Shown here in pieces: positions 7,647 through 17,340 of a stretch of 61,175 nucleotides of DNA. A program made the position numbers and the translations under genes. Position 1 is the stretch's first letter. The number at the start of each line of letters is the position of its first letter. Origin of the DNA: JAWXTP01 sp044433415 (GTDB taxonomy: Bacteria > Bacteroidota > Bacteroidia > Bacteroidales > Rikenellaceae); assembly GCA_044433415.1 (NCBI GenBank), contig JAWXTP010000003.1, positions 1 through 61,175 of the forward strand, read 5' to 3'. The notes beneath the pieces are model-generated. The model searched no databases. It was given only the letters and a program-made list of their open reading frames with translations, and was not told the origin of the DNA.

Positions 7647-9692
7647 ATGAATATAACATATACAAACAATAAGCAATATTTAAAGGATAGACTTAGGAAT
7701 ATTAATTTAATTTCTGCATGTGAGGTTGATGCAATTGTTTCTGTTCTTAATTACAACGCAACAAAATCATTCGCATTATTAAGAATCGATCAATATACTA
7801 TTAATTTGTATATTGCAAATGAGTATGACAAACAATTATCTATAACACAAATAATAGAATACATCCCCCACTCACTAAGCTCTATCTATAGCGACTATTC
7901 TAGAGATATCAAAATATCAAAATGGTGGAATAGTGTTTTCTACAACGATGGTAATAAGTTTAATTACGACACTAAATACGATACTCTACCTATAGCTGAG
8001 GGAAACGACACTCTTTTTGGTGATCTTAATAAAAGTACCAAAGATATTTTAGAAGCTGACGAACTTAAAGAGTCTTTACAAGAAATTAAAGGCATGCCTA
8101 TTTTCGTTAGTTCACAAGCATATAGTTATTGTGCTCCTATTTTTTATAATCTACAAACTCTATGTCAAAGTTCAGCTCTTACTTTAATTAATGCTACTAG
8201 TGTTGATTACAGTAAAATAACATTCTTAGGTTCGCATTTAGATTACAAACTAAATATTTCTAATCAAATAGTTAAAGCATCTGACTATTCGAACAAAGAA
8301 TTTACTTTACAACTTCCTTTAGATAACAACACGTTAGACTCTATAGCTATAGGCTCATTACAATGGAAGGAGTTAGCTTGTAACCTTGAAAATTGGGATT
8401 ATGAAATATATAATATTCGTATAAAAAATATATCTATCAGTTTTAAATATGATATATACGGTAATATATTTATCAAATCTTCTGACTTACACGAAAATAG
8501 CGTAGTGCTTCTTCTGCACAAAGGTAATGTTAACATAAAAACATTCAACCAAGAACACGAAGAAGAAATACACGAACAAAATGTAATATATGAAGAAGTG
8601 ATAATTGAACAGCCTACAGATGATTTCTTAACAGAAGTAGAAGCTCATGAAAATGAAACTTCTGAAAACACGACTTCTGAAAATGAAATTTCTAATAGTA
8701 AAGTTACTGAAGAAGAAGAAAAGACTATTGAAAATAAAGTTAACGAGGAAGAAACCATTTACAATATTGTTAACGAGGAAGAAACTGTTAAAACGACACC
8801 TTATAACGACGAATCTTCTCCTATAACGCCACCTCAACAAGTCGTTAATGATTTTAATGAAAGGCAAGTACATACAATTGAAAAACCGAAAAAATCATTT
8901 AACATAAACAGATTGAGACTTTGCAGGTGGGATCAGTTAAGTACATTATCGGAAAAAGAACTAAAGAAAACAAAGTCAATAATAGAAGATTCTATAGCTC
9001 AGTTTGACTACATATATACAGACACTAACATTTGGATCACTCCTAATGTTCCTAAAAATAACGAAGCTATAAACATGTACTACCAAAGACTTCTGGATAA
9101 GGTTACTGATATAATGAAAAAATATGGAGGTATGCACTGTGTAGAAAGTTTTGTCTTTGAAGAAATACAGCTATTCCGCAAAGGCTTTAATGATAGGCGC
9201 AAAGTTAAAATAGAAGATCTGAAATCTATCCGAGGAATGTCAAAAGGCGATAGCGAAGACCTGCTAAACAATTACAAAACAAAGCTACAAGTAATTGCTA
9301 GAAAGGCAAACAGCTACATCTCGCGAAAGATAAGTGAAAACCACTCTAGTGCAAAACACTATTTCAGTATTCCTCACCTACAATCTGAAAACGCTCTTAA
9401 GAACGTAGACAATAGAGGTGATTTAGCTGACAAACAAATAATTGATTCTATTGCTGAGTCTTACAAAAAGGGTAACAAGATATTATTATTAACACTAGAC
9501 AAAGAAATGATAACTCGTTGTACGGGAGTCATAAATGCAATGGCAGTAAATGATAATGGAGAGCAAAACCCTGATATGCCAAGTTCCACAAATGTTCAAA
9601 TATGCACAGATGTGAAACTGCTAAAAAATAGAATAGATTATATCTATAAGATTGATAAAATGTTAAAAAGTAAAAATAATGGAAAATCTTAA
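7647..9692 (+). CDS. Large protein with C-terminal PIN-like ribonuclease domain; first gene of the chaperone/AAA operon
   Basis: 681 residues, no signal peptide. The N-terminal 285 residues match no family I recognise. A very acidic linker (about 290-400, rich in E, T, N) follows. The C-terminal third looks like a PIN-domain nuclease: YTDTNIW puts an acidic residue at D459 followed by T-N as in many PIN domains, E505 lies in VFEEIQLF, D592/D595/D600 in GDLADKQIIDSIAE, and D618 in LLTLDKEM. These supply the expected acidic metal site. It would be a metal-dependent RNase and the most likely effector of the operon. The next gene overlaps it by 14 bp, which suggests coupled translation. The PIN call rests on motif spacing only. 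Confidence 0.62.
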   Translation: MNITYTNNKQYLKDRLRNINLISACEVDAIVSVLNYNATKSFALLRIDQYTINLYIANEYDKQLSITQIIEYIPHSLSSIYSDYSRDIKISKWWNSVFYNDGNKFNYDTKYDTLPIAEGNDTLFGDLNKSTKDILEADELKESLQEIKGMPIFVSSQAYSYCAPIFYNLQTLCQSSALTLINATSVDYSKITFLGSHLDYKLNISNQIVKASDYSNKEFTLQLPLDNNTLDSIAIGSLQWKELACNLENWDYEIYNIRIKNISISFKYDIYGNIFIKSSDLHENSVVLLLHKGNVNIKTFNQEHEEEIHEQNVIYEEVIIEQPTDDFLTEVEAHENETSENTTSENEISNSKVTEEEEKTIENKVNEEETIYNIVNEEETVKTTPYNDESSPITPPQQVVNDFNERQVHTIEKPKKSFNINRLRLCRWDQLSTLSEKELKKTKSIIEDSIAQFDYIYTDTNIWITPNVPKNNEAINMYYQRLLDKVTDIMKKYGGMHCVESFVFEEIQLFRKGFNDRRKVKIEDLKSIRGMSKGDSEDLLNNYKTKLQVIARKANSYISRKISENHSSAKHYFSIPHLQSENALKNVDNRGDLADKQIIDSIAESYKKGNKILLLTLDKEMITRCTGVINAMAVNDNGEQNPDMPSSTNVQICTDVKLLKNRIDYIYKIDKMLKSKNNGKS

Positions 9693-10119
9693 ACAACTAA
9701 TTGACTCTAAATCATTGGATGAAATTGATAAGATACTTCAAGCATCTATAGATAGCACAGACCAAGTTGGCAATCAGCTAAAGTTATGTTATGTATTGGT
9801 GTCTATCCTCGAAAGATATGGTATGAAACTTAATACCATATCACTAGAAGATTATGTGTCGGCAGTAAAAACTCAGGTGAAATCAGCAAATGAAAAGATT
9901 GACAGCACTAAGCAACCTATAATATCACATATACAACAAAACAAGCAAGTTCTAAAATACATAATAGATGGCGGAACTCCTGAAATAAAAAACATTGAAA
10001 GTCAACTTGATGAATTACTAAAACAATACGACCTAGCAACAAAAGATCTGGTTGAATTGCAAAGTCAAAAACATCTAGAAAACATTATAGGGGAACAACA
10101 TCCCCCTACAACACATTAA
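9679..10119 (+). CDS. Small helical/coiled-coil protein of the chaperone/AAA operon
   Basis: 146 residues, not recognised. It is almost wholly predicted helix: an N-terminal half with LKQLIDSKSLDEIDKIL and a C-terminal coiled coil (about 65-138) with heptad-like QLDELLKQYDLATKDLVELQ. It has no signal peptide, cysteines of note or catalytic motif. It overlaps the PIN-like gene by 14 bp and precedes the radical-SAM gene by 10 bp. Overlap with a nuclease gene is common for inhibitors and adaptors, so it may restrain or dock the upstream PIN protein; that is inference from position. Confidence 0.6.
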   Translation: MENLKQLIDSKSLDEIDKILQASIDSTDQVGNQLKLCYVLVSILERYGMKLNTISLEDYVSAVKTQVKSANEKIDSTKQPIISHIQQNKQVLKYIIDGGTPEIKNIESQLDELLKQYDLATKDLVELQSQKHLENIIGEQHPPTTH

Positions 10120-10129
10120 ATAAATTTCA

Positions 10130-10717
10130 ATGTTAAACATGACGGATGAGTTGTCGTATGGTGATGGGAATATCAACCTATATGATGTTTGCCAAAAAGG
10201 CACTAGAGCTCTAGGACCTGGCTTAAGGTATGTGATATGGGTGCAAGGATGTACTAAACAATGTGCAGGGTGTGCAACTCCTCAAAGTAGAGCTAACGAT
10301 GAATTGTTTATCGCGGAAACTGCATCTATAGCTGAGGATATATTATCACGACCTGAAATCACAGGCATAACAATTAGTGGTGGTGAACCTTTCCTACAAG
10401 CCAAAGAGCTGGTAAACCTTTTAACTATGGTTCAACAACAGAGACCTGAGTTAACGACAATAGTTTTTAGTGGGTATCAGTATGAGGAACTTTGTGAGTT
10501 TGATGAAGCATGTAAACTTCTTAATATGATTGATATTTTAATTGATGGCCCTTACATGGAAAACCTTAATGACAATAAGGGACTAAGAGGCTCATCAAAC
10601 CAAAATATCATACACCTTACAGATAGGTTATCAGAATTTGTCGACGATATGCAGATAGGAACTAGGCGTTCCGAGATGGTTATTGTTGATGGTTCTATTG
10701 TTAGGATAGGAATCTAA
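10130..10717 (+). CDS. NrdG-like radical-SAM activating protein
   Basis: 195 residues. WVQGCTKQCAGC gives the C-x3-C-x2-C cluster (C41, C45, C48) that binds the 4Fe-4S centre and S-adenosylmethionine. GITISGGEPFLQ is the GGEP SAM-binding motif, and DILIDGPYMENL and LRGSSNQ are typical of NrdG, the activase of anaerobic ribonucleotide reductase. No nrdD is present nearby, and the gene is inside an operon of AAA, Hsp70 and coiled-coil proteins, so it likely acts on a different target or makes a small modified molecule. An ATG at 10139 is an alternative start. The family is clear; the role is open. Confidence 0.85.
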   Translation: MLNMTDELSYGDGNINLYDVCQKGTRALGPGLRYVIWVQGCTKQCAGCATPQSRANDELFIAETASIAEDILSRPEITGITISGGEPFLQAKELVNLLTMVQQQRPELTTIVFSGYQYEELCEFDEACKLLNMIDILIDGPYMENLNDNKGLRGSSNQNIIHLTDRLSEFVDDMQIGTRRSEMVIVDGSIVRIGI

Positions 10718-10750
10718 AACACTTTGTATCAAAAATTAAAACAACATAAT

Positions 10751-12307
10751 ATGAGTTACGACATTAAAAAGCTTACTATCAAAGGTATAGAAGATGGTAT
10801 AGCAAAGAAAGAACGCAGGATGCGTAATGAGATAGACAGAAAAGTTGAAGAGACAAGACGTAAAGCCGTAAAACAAGCTAACGAGGATGCTCAGATACGT
10901 ATTGCAAACGCAAAAGAGGATATGGATCGTAAGATTCAAGACTCTAATCGCAATCTGAAAGATTTTGTCAAAAAATCTCAACGTGACCTTAACTGTAAGA
11001 TAGACAATGTTAGTGAGGAGTTGCTAAAAAATATTGAGGAGCAAGATAGACAACAATCTGCTGCTCTTAAAGAACTGTCTGACAATATCTATGATGATAT
11101 GAACAAGTACAGAGCAGAGATAGACCAACAAATGGGTAAGATCAATAAAAATATAGACTCTCTTGACAAAAACATCAAACAGGTAAATAGCAATCTTCAA
11201 AATCTAGCTCAATCTGTTGACAACCGTTTTAATGTTCAACAAAATCAGATTAATGCTCAACAAAGTCAGATTAACGACATTAGCGGAAAGGTTGATAGTC
11301 TTTATGCTGACAAAAAAAATATAGAAGACTACAAACGCCAGAAGCTTGCCATAGCTCAAGGTCTTATTTCTACTGTTTGTAACAGGACTCCTGTTGCTAG
11401 ATTTGCTCCTGATGCTCTACAAGAAGTTAGAATAGCAGAAAGAAACCTAGTAAACAGCATAAACAATCCGTTAGACTCTACTATTAGCGATGTTAATCAA
11501 CTTATACGCGACACTATGAAGATGGAGCGTGAAGCTAACAAAGAATATTTAAAATGGAAGGCTTTACACGATTTAGCAACTTCTTCTGTTCAATCTCTTA
11601 TCACTAGCATGCAGGACAATATGAAAATTACTGCTCCTGGTGTTTATGATGAATCACAAGTCGAGGAGTTACAGGTTGATTACTGGTCTCATGGCAGATA
11701 CAACAACCTAATTAACGAGGCTAAATCTCTTAAAGCTCGTCTTGAAACAGAACCTTCTACCCCAGAAATAGAAGGTATCATTAAACAAACAGCAGAGCTA
11801 GAATTTGCTACTCAAGACATCCTTAAAGAATGTGTAGAGCTAGGTATATTAAGCGAAAACCGTGTTATGGTTATTAATGACGTCCTTAACTCACTAGTAG
11901 ATGAAGGTTGGGAAATCAAACAACGTAACAACGAAGACGACCTAGGTTATATGGGTGGAGAAGAAGAATGTGATATGCGTGAAGGTACTTACGCCATTCT
12001 TAAAAATGCTAACACAGGTGAGGAGCTTACAATCTTAATATCTCTTGAAGACGAAGGTGACAGCGATGTTAAACAAAACAAAATCATTTTCCACCGTAAC
12101 GACAACCGTATCACCTCACCAGGTGCTTTTATGACTAGGGTTTCTCAAATCAAAAGACAGATAGAGTTAAGTGGTCACAAATTAGGCGAACTTAGCGAAC
12201 CTGCATGTGGCGGTGATGGCAAAATACCTCAACTGACTAACGGTTCTAGCTTATCACAAAAAGGCGCTACAGAAACCTTAAACGAAAGAATGAGAACACG
12301 TCGCTAA
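10751..12307 (+). CDS. Long coiled-coil protein of the chaperone/AAA operon
   Basis: 518 residues from the ATG at 10751 (MSYDIKKLTI); the frame can be extended to a TTG at 10724, but ATG is preferred. Residues 10-200 are a long charged coiled coil with DRKVEETRRKAVKQANEDAQ and repeats of NVQQNQINAQQSQIND, so it is probably an extended rod or oligomer. A second helical part spans about 210-370. A compact C-terminal domain (about 385-490) has NDVLNSLVDEGWEI and EGTYAILKNANTGEELTILI, which looks like an alpha/beta fold I cannot name. There is no membrane segment. It is probably a scaffold for the AAA and Hsp70 proteins encoded downstream. Not recognised as a known family. Confidence 0.72.
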   Translation: MSYDIKKLTIKGIEDGIAKKERRMRNEIDRKVEETRRKAVKQANEDAQIRIANAKEDMDRKIQDSNRNLKDFVKKSQRDLNCKIDNVSEELLKNIEEQDRQQSAALKELSDNIYDDMNKYRAEIDQQMGKINKNIDSLDKNIKQVNSNLQNLAQSVDNRFNVQQNQINAQQSQINDISGKVDSLYADKKNIEDYKRQKLAIAQGLISTVCNRTPVARFAPDALQEVRIAERNLVNSINNPLDSTISDVNQLIRDTMKMEREANKEYLKWKALHDLATSSVQSLITSMQDNMKITAPGVYDESQVEELQVDYWSHGRYNNLINEAKSLKARLETEPSTPEIEGIIKQTAELEFATQDILKECVELGILSENRVMVINDVLNSLVDEGWEIKQRNNEDDLGYMGGEEECDMREGTYAILKNANTGEELTILISLEDEGDSDVKQNKIIFHRNDNRITSPGAFMTRVSQIKRQIELSGHKLGELSEPACGGDGKIPQLTNGSSLSQKGATETLNERMRTRR

Positions 12308-12321
12308 AAACAAAGTAGAGT

Positions 12322-15030
12322 ATGAAGATAGATAGAATTGAAAGATTAGACATAGATAACCGTGATTTTTTCACGGCTATCTATGGCGTAAATCAGAAAG
12401 GTGAATATTTTATAGGTCAAGATTTAAGAAAGTTAAATCTTTGGGAAGCTCTGCACATATATTTAACCTCTAAGGGTTATACGACTATCTTCTATGACGA
12501 TAAAGCATTCAGCTATGACCAACAGCAACTTATTAAGTTCTATGGATTTAACGTCAATAAAAATGTAGAACAACCAGGTAATGAGACTTCTAACCAACCT
12601 AACAACACTAGGACAAATAGGAAAAAGGATTTCTTTGCAAATAAGAAAAGCCCTTTCGCAAATGGTCGTAAACGCACAGGGGGTGTAGTAAATAAAGGTA
12701 ATGAGGAGAATACTAACAATACTCCTCAACAACCTCAAGAAGCTCAACAACCTCAACAACAAGGAGACGTTGCTCTTCACGACTCTATTAGCATAGTTAA
12801 TAGCAATGTTATTGGTAGACACTACGCTGTACACAACTCTATAGGCTTTATAGACAATGTGTTTGGTCATATTGAAAAAGACATCAGCAACAAACTTGCA
12901 GTAATTTTCCTAAACCCTAACACTCTAAGTTTCAACGAAGGGGAGCAAAAGGTTTATGAAAACAAGTTAAGCCATATTCGTGTTGCCTACAAACAGCATG
13001 ACATAAAGCTAAAGTTAATTGCTGTTTATGACTACAATAACCACGAGGCTTTTGCTAAGGATATGGGGACTAATAGTGATAAGTTTTTATGTAGAACTCC
13101 ATTTAAAGACCTCATATTAACAGACATGGGCTCTAGCGCTGGTGCTGGCAATGACAGTGAGGTGAAAAAAGAAATCCCTAGAACTGTATTTATTATGCCT
13201 CAACCTTACAAAGATGAGATTGCTAACTTTATTAATCGTAGGCGCTTAGTTAATGGGTTAAATTATGACTTCAAATCTGTAGCATGGGACGATTTAATTA
13301 TCAAACTATGGCAGGGCGTAAAATTAGATAAACAATCACCTGAGTTATTTTTGATAAGAGACTTAGACGACACAGGGAAACTTCCTAACGAAAAACTAGA
13401 GCAAATTATCAATAAAATGAACACGGATAAAGCTATAGACCGCTTCAACAAGTTACAAGGTATTGATAATATCAAAAAGCAATTTGAAGTATATAGACAA
13501 GCTCTACAAAAGCAAAGGTGTAATCCAGATGGGGCTCGTTTCCGTCCTCACATGGCTCTATTGGGTAGCCCTGGTACAGGTAAAACTACTGTTGCTCGTC
13601 TTTTTGGCGAAATACTTAGAGAGGATGGACTGTTGCCTAAAGGTCACTTCACAAAGGTAGACGTAAGTGAGTTAGTAGGTGAATATGTAGGCTCTACAAG
13701 ACCTAAAACACGCGCTGTCTGTGAGCGTGCTCGTGGTGGTGTGCTATTTATTGATGAAGCGTATGGACTTATGTCGGGTTCTAACTCCGAAGGGCATATA
13801 GACTATGGCAAGGAAGCTATAGAGGTGTTAATCCAGTTTATGGAGGACAATGACGACTCTCTAGTGATACTTGCAGGCTATACAGCTGATATAGAAGAAT
13901 TAATAAATAAAGGAAACCCAGGTTTCAGAAGAAGATTTAGTGATCTAGGATTCTTTGACTTTAGAGATTACTCAGCAGGTGTTCTATATGACATAGCTCT
14001 TAAGATGATACCTAAAAGCTGTAAATACACTCCTGAGTTTGCTAATGCTCTCCGAAACATTATTGCACTAAAATGTGCTTACAAAAATAAAAAGTTTGGT
14101 AATGTTGGAGAGATAGAAAATCTTATTAACCTTTTAGTCACTAATTTTGAGTCCTCTAACGATGCTATTATGAATATTAATCACATACCTAATCACATGC
14201 GCGCACTTATAGACCCTAGTTTATTAGATCAAGACAGCATCTTTGCTGAGCTAGATAGTTTAATTGGTCAAACAACAGTAAAGAACTACATTAAGAGTTT
14301 ATTTGACAATGTTTATGCTAATAAGTATCAGCTTGTAAAAGGTGAGGTTGACAATCCTGACATTCCAAAGTTAAACTTTATTTTCAGTGGAAACCCTGGA
14401 ACAGGAAAGACTACCATTGCTCGTTTAATGGGAAATATCCTTAAAGAAATGGGTATACTTTCGGGTGGAGATGACACATTAATCTGTCTTTCGGGAACAC
14501 AGCTAAAATCGGCACCAACAACAAAGATTAATGAAATTTTTGAAGATGCTATAGGTCGTGTACTTTTCATAGATGAAGCATATTCTATGTTAGGCAATAG
14601 TGATGCTATAACAACCATAGTAAACAACTTAACGAACAAGGATTACGAAAACAAATTATGCATCATACTAGCAGGATATAACGACGACATGAGGCAGTTA
14701 ATGGAATCAAATGTTGGCTTTAGCTCTCGTTTTGAAACCGTACAATTCGAGAACTACTCAGACGAGGAGTTATGGAATATACTTATGCGTTATATTAATA
14801 ATCCTAACAATGCTTCTATCATGGACGACACATGTAAGGAGGCAGCTATGACCTATTTCTCTTCTTTGGATAGAGATAGTAATGAGTTTGGAAATGCTCG
14901 TGAGGTTGAAAATTTATTTAGGATATTAAAAAGAAACCGTGCTATTCGTTACAGCAAAAGAGTACGTGAAAACGGAGATACTACTATTGATTTTGCGAGA
15001 CGAATATTGCCAGAAGATTTCCCTAACTAG
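12322..15030 (+). CDS. Protein with two CbxX/CfqX-type (SpoVK-like) AAA ATPase domains
   Basis: 902 residues. The N-terminal region has a small domain (1-75), a Q/N/P-rich linker (about 85-150) and a further domain up to 370. The first AAA domain (about 385-610) has Walker A GSPGTGKT (415-422), Walker B VLFIDEAYGLM and arginine-finger segment NPGFRRRF. The second (about 660-880) has GNPGTGKT (690-697), VLFIDEAYSML and NVGFSSRF. Both match the CbxX/CfqX group, which includes the rubisco activase CbbX, SpoVK and the N-terminal partner of EccA. Both sites look active. The protein should form hexameric rings that remodel or unfold a client. Its neighbours include an Hsp70 and a GrpE-like protein, so client handling is the natural theme. 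Confidence 0.9.
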   Translation: MKIDRIERLDIDNRDFFTAIYGVNQKGEYFIGQDLRKLNLWEALHIYLTSKGYTTIFYDDKAFSYDQQQLIKFYGFNVNKNVEQPGNETSNQPNNTRTNRKKDFFANKKSPFANGRKRTGGVVNKGNEENTNNTPQQPQEAQQPQQQGDVALHDSISIVNSNVIGRHYAVHNSIGFIDNVFGHIEKDISNKLAVIFLNPNTLSFNEGEQKVYENKLSHIRVAYKQHDIKLKLIAVYDYNNHEAFAKDMGTNSDKFLCRTPFKDLILTDMGSSAGAGNDSEVKKEIPRTVFIMPQPYKDEIANFINRRRLVNGLNYDFKSVAWDDLIIKLWQGVKLDKQSPELFLIRDLDDTGKLPNEKLEQIINKMNTDKAIDRFNKLQGIDNIKKQFEVYRQALQKQRCNPDGARFRPHMALLGSPGTGKTTVARLFGEILREDGLLPKGHFTKVDVSELVGEYVGSTRPKTRAVCERARGGVLFIDEAYGLMSGSNSEGHIDYGKEAIEVLIQFMEDNDDSLVILAGYTADIEELINKGNPGFRRRFSDLGFFDFRDYSAGVLYDIALKMIPKSCKYTPEFANALRNIIALKCAYKNKKFGNVGEIENLINLLVTNFESSNDAIMNINHIPNHMRALIDPSLLDQDSIFAELDSLIGQTTVKNYIKSLFDNVYANKYQLVKGEVDNPDIPKLNFIFSGNPGTGKTTIARLMGNILKEMGILSGGDDTLICLSGTQLKSAPTTKINEIFEDAIGRVLFIDEAYSMLGNSDAITTIVNNLTNKDYENKLCIILAGYNDDMRQLMESNVGFSSRFETVQFENYSDEELWNILMRYINNPNNASIMDDTCKEAAMTYFSSLDRDSNEFGNAREVENLFRILKRNRAIRYSKRVRENGDTTIDFARRILPEDFPN

Positions 15031-15057
15031 AAAGTTATAACAAAATTTAGATAAGCT

Positions 15058-15783
15058 ATGAGTAATAAAAAAATATGCCCTATATGCTCTAAAGCATTAG
15101 AAAACAACACATTTTTATGTGATGGTTGTGGTTGGGAAATTAAAGTTTTCCCTTCTTCAGTGCCTAACGCAATACAACTACATGAAAATGCTCGTTTGGC
15201 AAGTGCAAAGAAAGCATGGGAAAATCAGAAAAAACTAGAAGCTACCATAAATAACAATATTGAACAGTATGAGCGCGTTAGTGAGGACAACCGAAAAAAT
15301 CAAGATAAGGTTTCTCAGCTAAGTAATGAGCTTAATCAAAGATTAAAAGAAATAGGGATATTAAACACTACTATTACTGGAAAGGACTTAGAACTAAATA
15401 ACAAATCTGCTCTAATAGAAAAGCTAAATGCCCAATTACGTGAAATGCCTAGTCAGACAGCAGGTATGTTAATGGTATTATTTGACTATGACAATATGCA
15501 GGTGTTTGACCTTAAGAATGGACGTAATGTTTTTGGTAGTGAAAACACAAATATTCCTAACAATTCTAATACTGTGTGGGCAGGGCAAAACATACCTAAC
15601 ACAACATTTACTATTACAGTTAGCATAGAAACCACAAGATCAGGTAAACAGAAAAAAGTTGCAAAGATTAGTGAATGTTCTAGTGCTATACGTGTAAATG
15701 GTGACACTGTTAGAGGTACACAAACTCTTGGTTTTATAGATGTTATAAGTTGCAACGGCAATAAACTTATTTATTTAGGATAA
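15058..15783 (+). CDS. Zinc-ribbon, coiled-coil and FHA-like protein
   Basis: 241 residues. An N-terminal zinc ribbon has CPIC (C7, C10) and CDGC (C21, C24). A coiled coil spans about 45-140. The C-terminal domain (about 145-241) starts MLMVLFDYDNMQVFDL and has NGRNVFGSEN, a TITVSI strand, SSAIRVNGDTV and LGFIDVISCNGNKLIYL, the order and VNG turn expected of an FHA domain. The usual phosphothreonine-binding R and S/H are not clear, so it may bind without phosphate. The stop codon overlaps the target duplication of a foldback element, so the 3' end may have been reshaped. It probably links members of the operon's complex. Confidence 0.65.
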   Translation: MSNKKICPICSKALENNTFLCDGCGWEIKVFPSSVPNAIQLHENARLASAKKAWENQKKLEATINNNIEQYERVSEDNRKNQDKVSQLSNELNQRLKEIGILNTTITGKDLELNNKSALIEKLNAQLREMPSQTAGMLMVLFDYDNMQVFDLKNGRNVFGSENTNIPNNSNTVWAGQNIPNTTFTITVSIETTRSGKQKKVAKISECSSAIRVNGDTVRGTQTLGFIDVISCNGNKLIYLG

Positions 15784-15841
15784 GGAAGCTTCTAAAACTT
15801 TAAAATTCAAAATCGAATAAAACCAGTTTCTATAACTCCCC
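15784..15841. repeat. Foldback element, 58-bp deleted copy inside the operon
   Basis: Starts GGAAGCTTCTAAAACTTT and ends AACCAGTTTCTATAACTCCCC. ATAA flanks it perfectly on both sides (15780-15783 and 15842-15845). The left ATAA contains the stop codon of the upstream gene. Confidence 0.8.
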
Positions 15842-15863
15842 ATAAATTTTAACAGATTACATT

Positions 15864-17333
15864 ATGGTCAACAAAATAAATTACAAAAATTTTTCCTTTT
15901 TATTAAGTGAAATAAGAGAGAATAATTTATTCTCCTCAAGTGTAAATAAACAGTATTTCTTTAGCGGAAATAAAGGGACAGGGGTTGAATCTGCTCCAAA
16001 TTTAATATTCTCTAAATTAAAATCTGTGAGACGTGCTGACAATATTACATATATTGATTTTGGAGAATCAGCAAGAGCAAACGAAGACAAAGCACAATTA
16101 AATAACAAAATAGCAAGCACTTATAAGCACCTAACAGAGAAATCTGTTTTAGTAATTAGCTTTAAGGATGTAGAACCTCAAGACCTAGACAGGCTTGCAG
16201 CACGTGATTATTTATTAAAAACTCTAACTCACATCGTATACAAAAAAGAAATCACATGTATTGTTTTGTGCAATCCTGATTTATTGTTCTACTTTCAGGA
16301 TATGATAAATTATTTCAATTATGAGGTAAACTTCCCTAATTACTCAAACGAGGAGCTTACTGAAATTTTTATGAAAAGAGCAAAAGATATTAACTACTCA
16401 ATCCCTGAGGGCAGTGAGGATATTATAAATAGCTATTTTGCATCTTTACCTAGAGACAAAAATTTCATGAATGCTTATCATGCTGAAATTTATTTACAAC
16501 GTGTATTAGCACATCACTCAGCTCATGTATCTTCAATAAGTGTAAGCGACCTATCTGGTAAAAATATTTTTCTTATAACCAAAGAGTCGTTAATTGCAGC
16601 TTGCAACAGCTCTAACAAGGAAACTTCTGTTACAGAACAAGTACAACACAATGGGGATTCAAATTCAAGTGCTTTAGTAAACTCTCTTATCGATAAAATC
16701 GCTAGTTTAAGTGATAAATTAGATATTACAAATAAGAGTGTCTCTTCTATAGAAGACTTATTACTTACTGAAAAAACAGATGCTGATTCTACAAACAAAC
16801 TTGAAAACATACTTTTAAGTTTAGAGGATATTCGTAATGCATGTAAGGACAAAGCTGATTTAGAAAATTTAGTAAATAACTATAATGGTCAAATACATAA
16901 ATATCAAACCGATTTATTATACAGAACTAAATTCCCTCTAATAAACGATATAATATACATATCTGACACCCTAAAAGAGGCTGTTAAATATTGTAATACT
17001 TTAGATGTTGAACAACGATTTGATTATATAATAGAAAACTTTATCAACAAGCTAATTATAGTAATACAAAGCAACTTAAAACGTCAAGGAGTGTTAGAAT
17101 ATACACCAAAACTGGGAACTGAATATGATGCAGATTGTCAAGTTGAATATGATGAGCCTGTAATAACAGATAAACCTGAATTAGATGACGTTATAAAAGA
17201 AGTGAGTCAACCAGGCTACTACTGGCAAATACCATTTGCAAATGCTACAGTCAACATGAACAATGACGACGTAGTTACATATAAAAGATTAATAAGAAAC
17301 GCTGTAGTTTCAACATATAAATACTCTAAATAA
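15864..17333 (+). CDS. Degenerate AAA-like domain fused to a GrpE-like domain
   Basis: 489 residues. Residues about 1-235 look like a CbxX-type AAA domain that has lost its catalytic parts: the Walker A site reads SGNKGTGVES without the lysine, and the Walker B strand reads VLVISFKDVE. The lid with NYSNEELTEIFMKRAKDINY is still typical. After a linker, residues about 310-489 resemble GrpE: a long helix, a helical bundle with FPLINDIIYISDTLKEAV, then a small beta domain ending in GYYWQIPF and KRLIRNAVVSTYKYS, close to the end of GrpE proteins. It lies 7 bp before an Hsp70 gene, the natural partner of a GrpE nucleotide exchange factor. The GrpE match is by pattern only. Confidence 0.65.
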   Translation: MVNKINYKNFSFLLSEIRENNLFSSSVNKQYFFSGNKGTGVESAPNLIFSKLKSVRRADNITYIDFGESARANEDKAQLNNKIASTYKHLTEKSVLVISFKDVEPQDLDRLAARDYLLKTLTHIVYKKEITCIVLCNPDLLFYFQDMINYFNYEVNFPNYSNEELTEIFMKRAKDINYSIPEGSEDIINSYFASLPRDKNFMNAYHAEIYLQRVLAHHSAHVSSISVSDLSGKNIFLITKESLIAACNSSNKETSVTEQVQHNGDSNSSALVNSLIDKIASLSDKLDITNKSVSSIEDLLLTEKTDADSTNKLENILLSLEDIRNACKDKADLENLVNNYNGQIHKYQTDLLYRTKFPLINDIIYISDTLKEAVKYCNTLDVEQRFDYIIENFINKLIIVIQSNLKRQGVLEYTPKLGTEYDADCQVEYDEPVITDKPELDDVIKEVSQPGYYWQIPFANATVNMNNDDVVTYKRLIRNAVVSTYKYSK

Positions 17334-17340
17334 TACACTA

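Noticed and set aside
10130..10717. Prokaryotic viperin
   Set aside because: Length, cysteine context and C-terminal motifs match NrdG-type activases and not the longer MoaA-like viperins.
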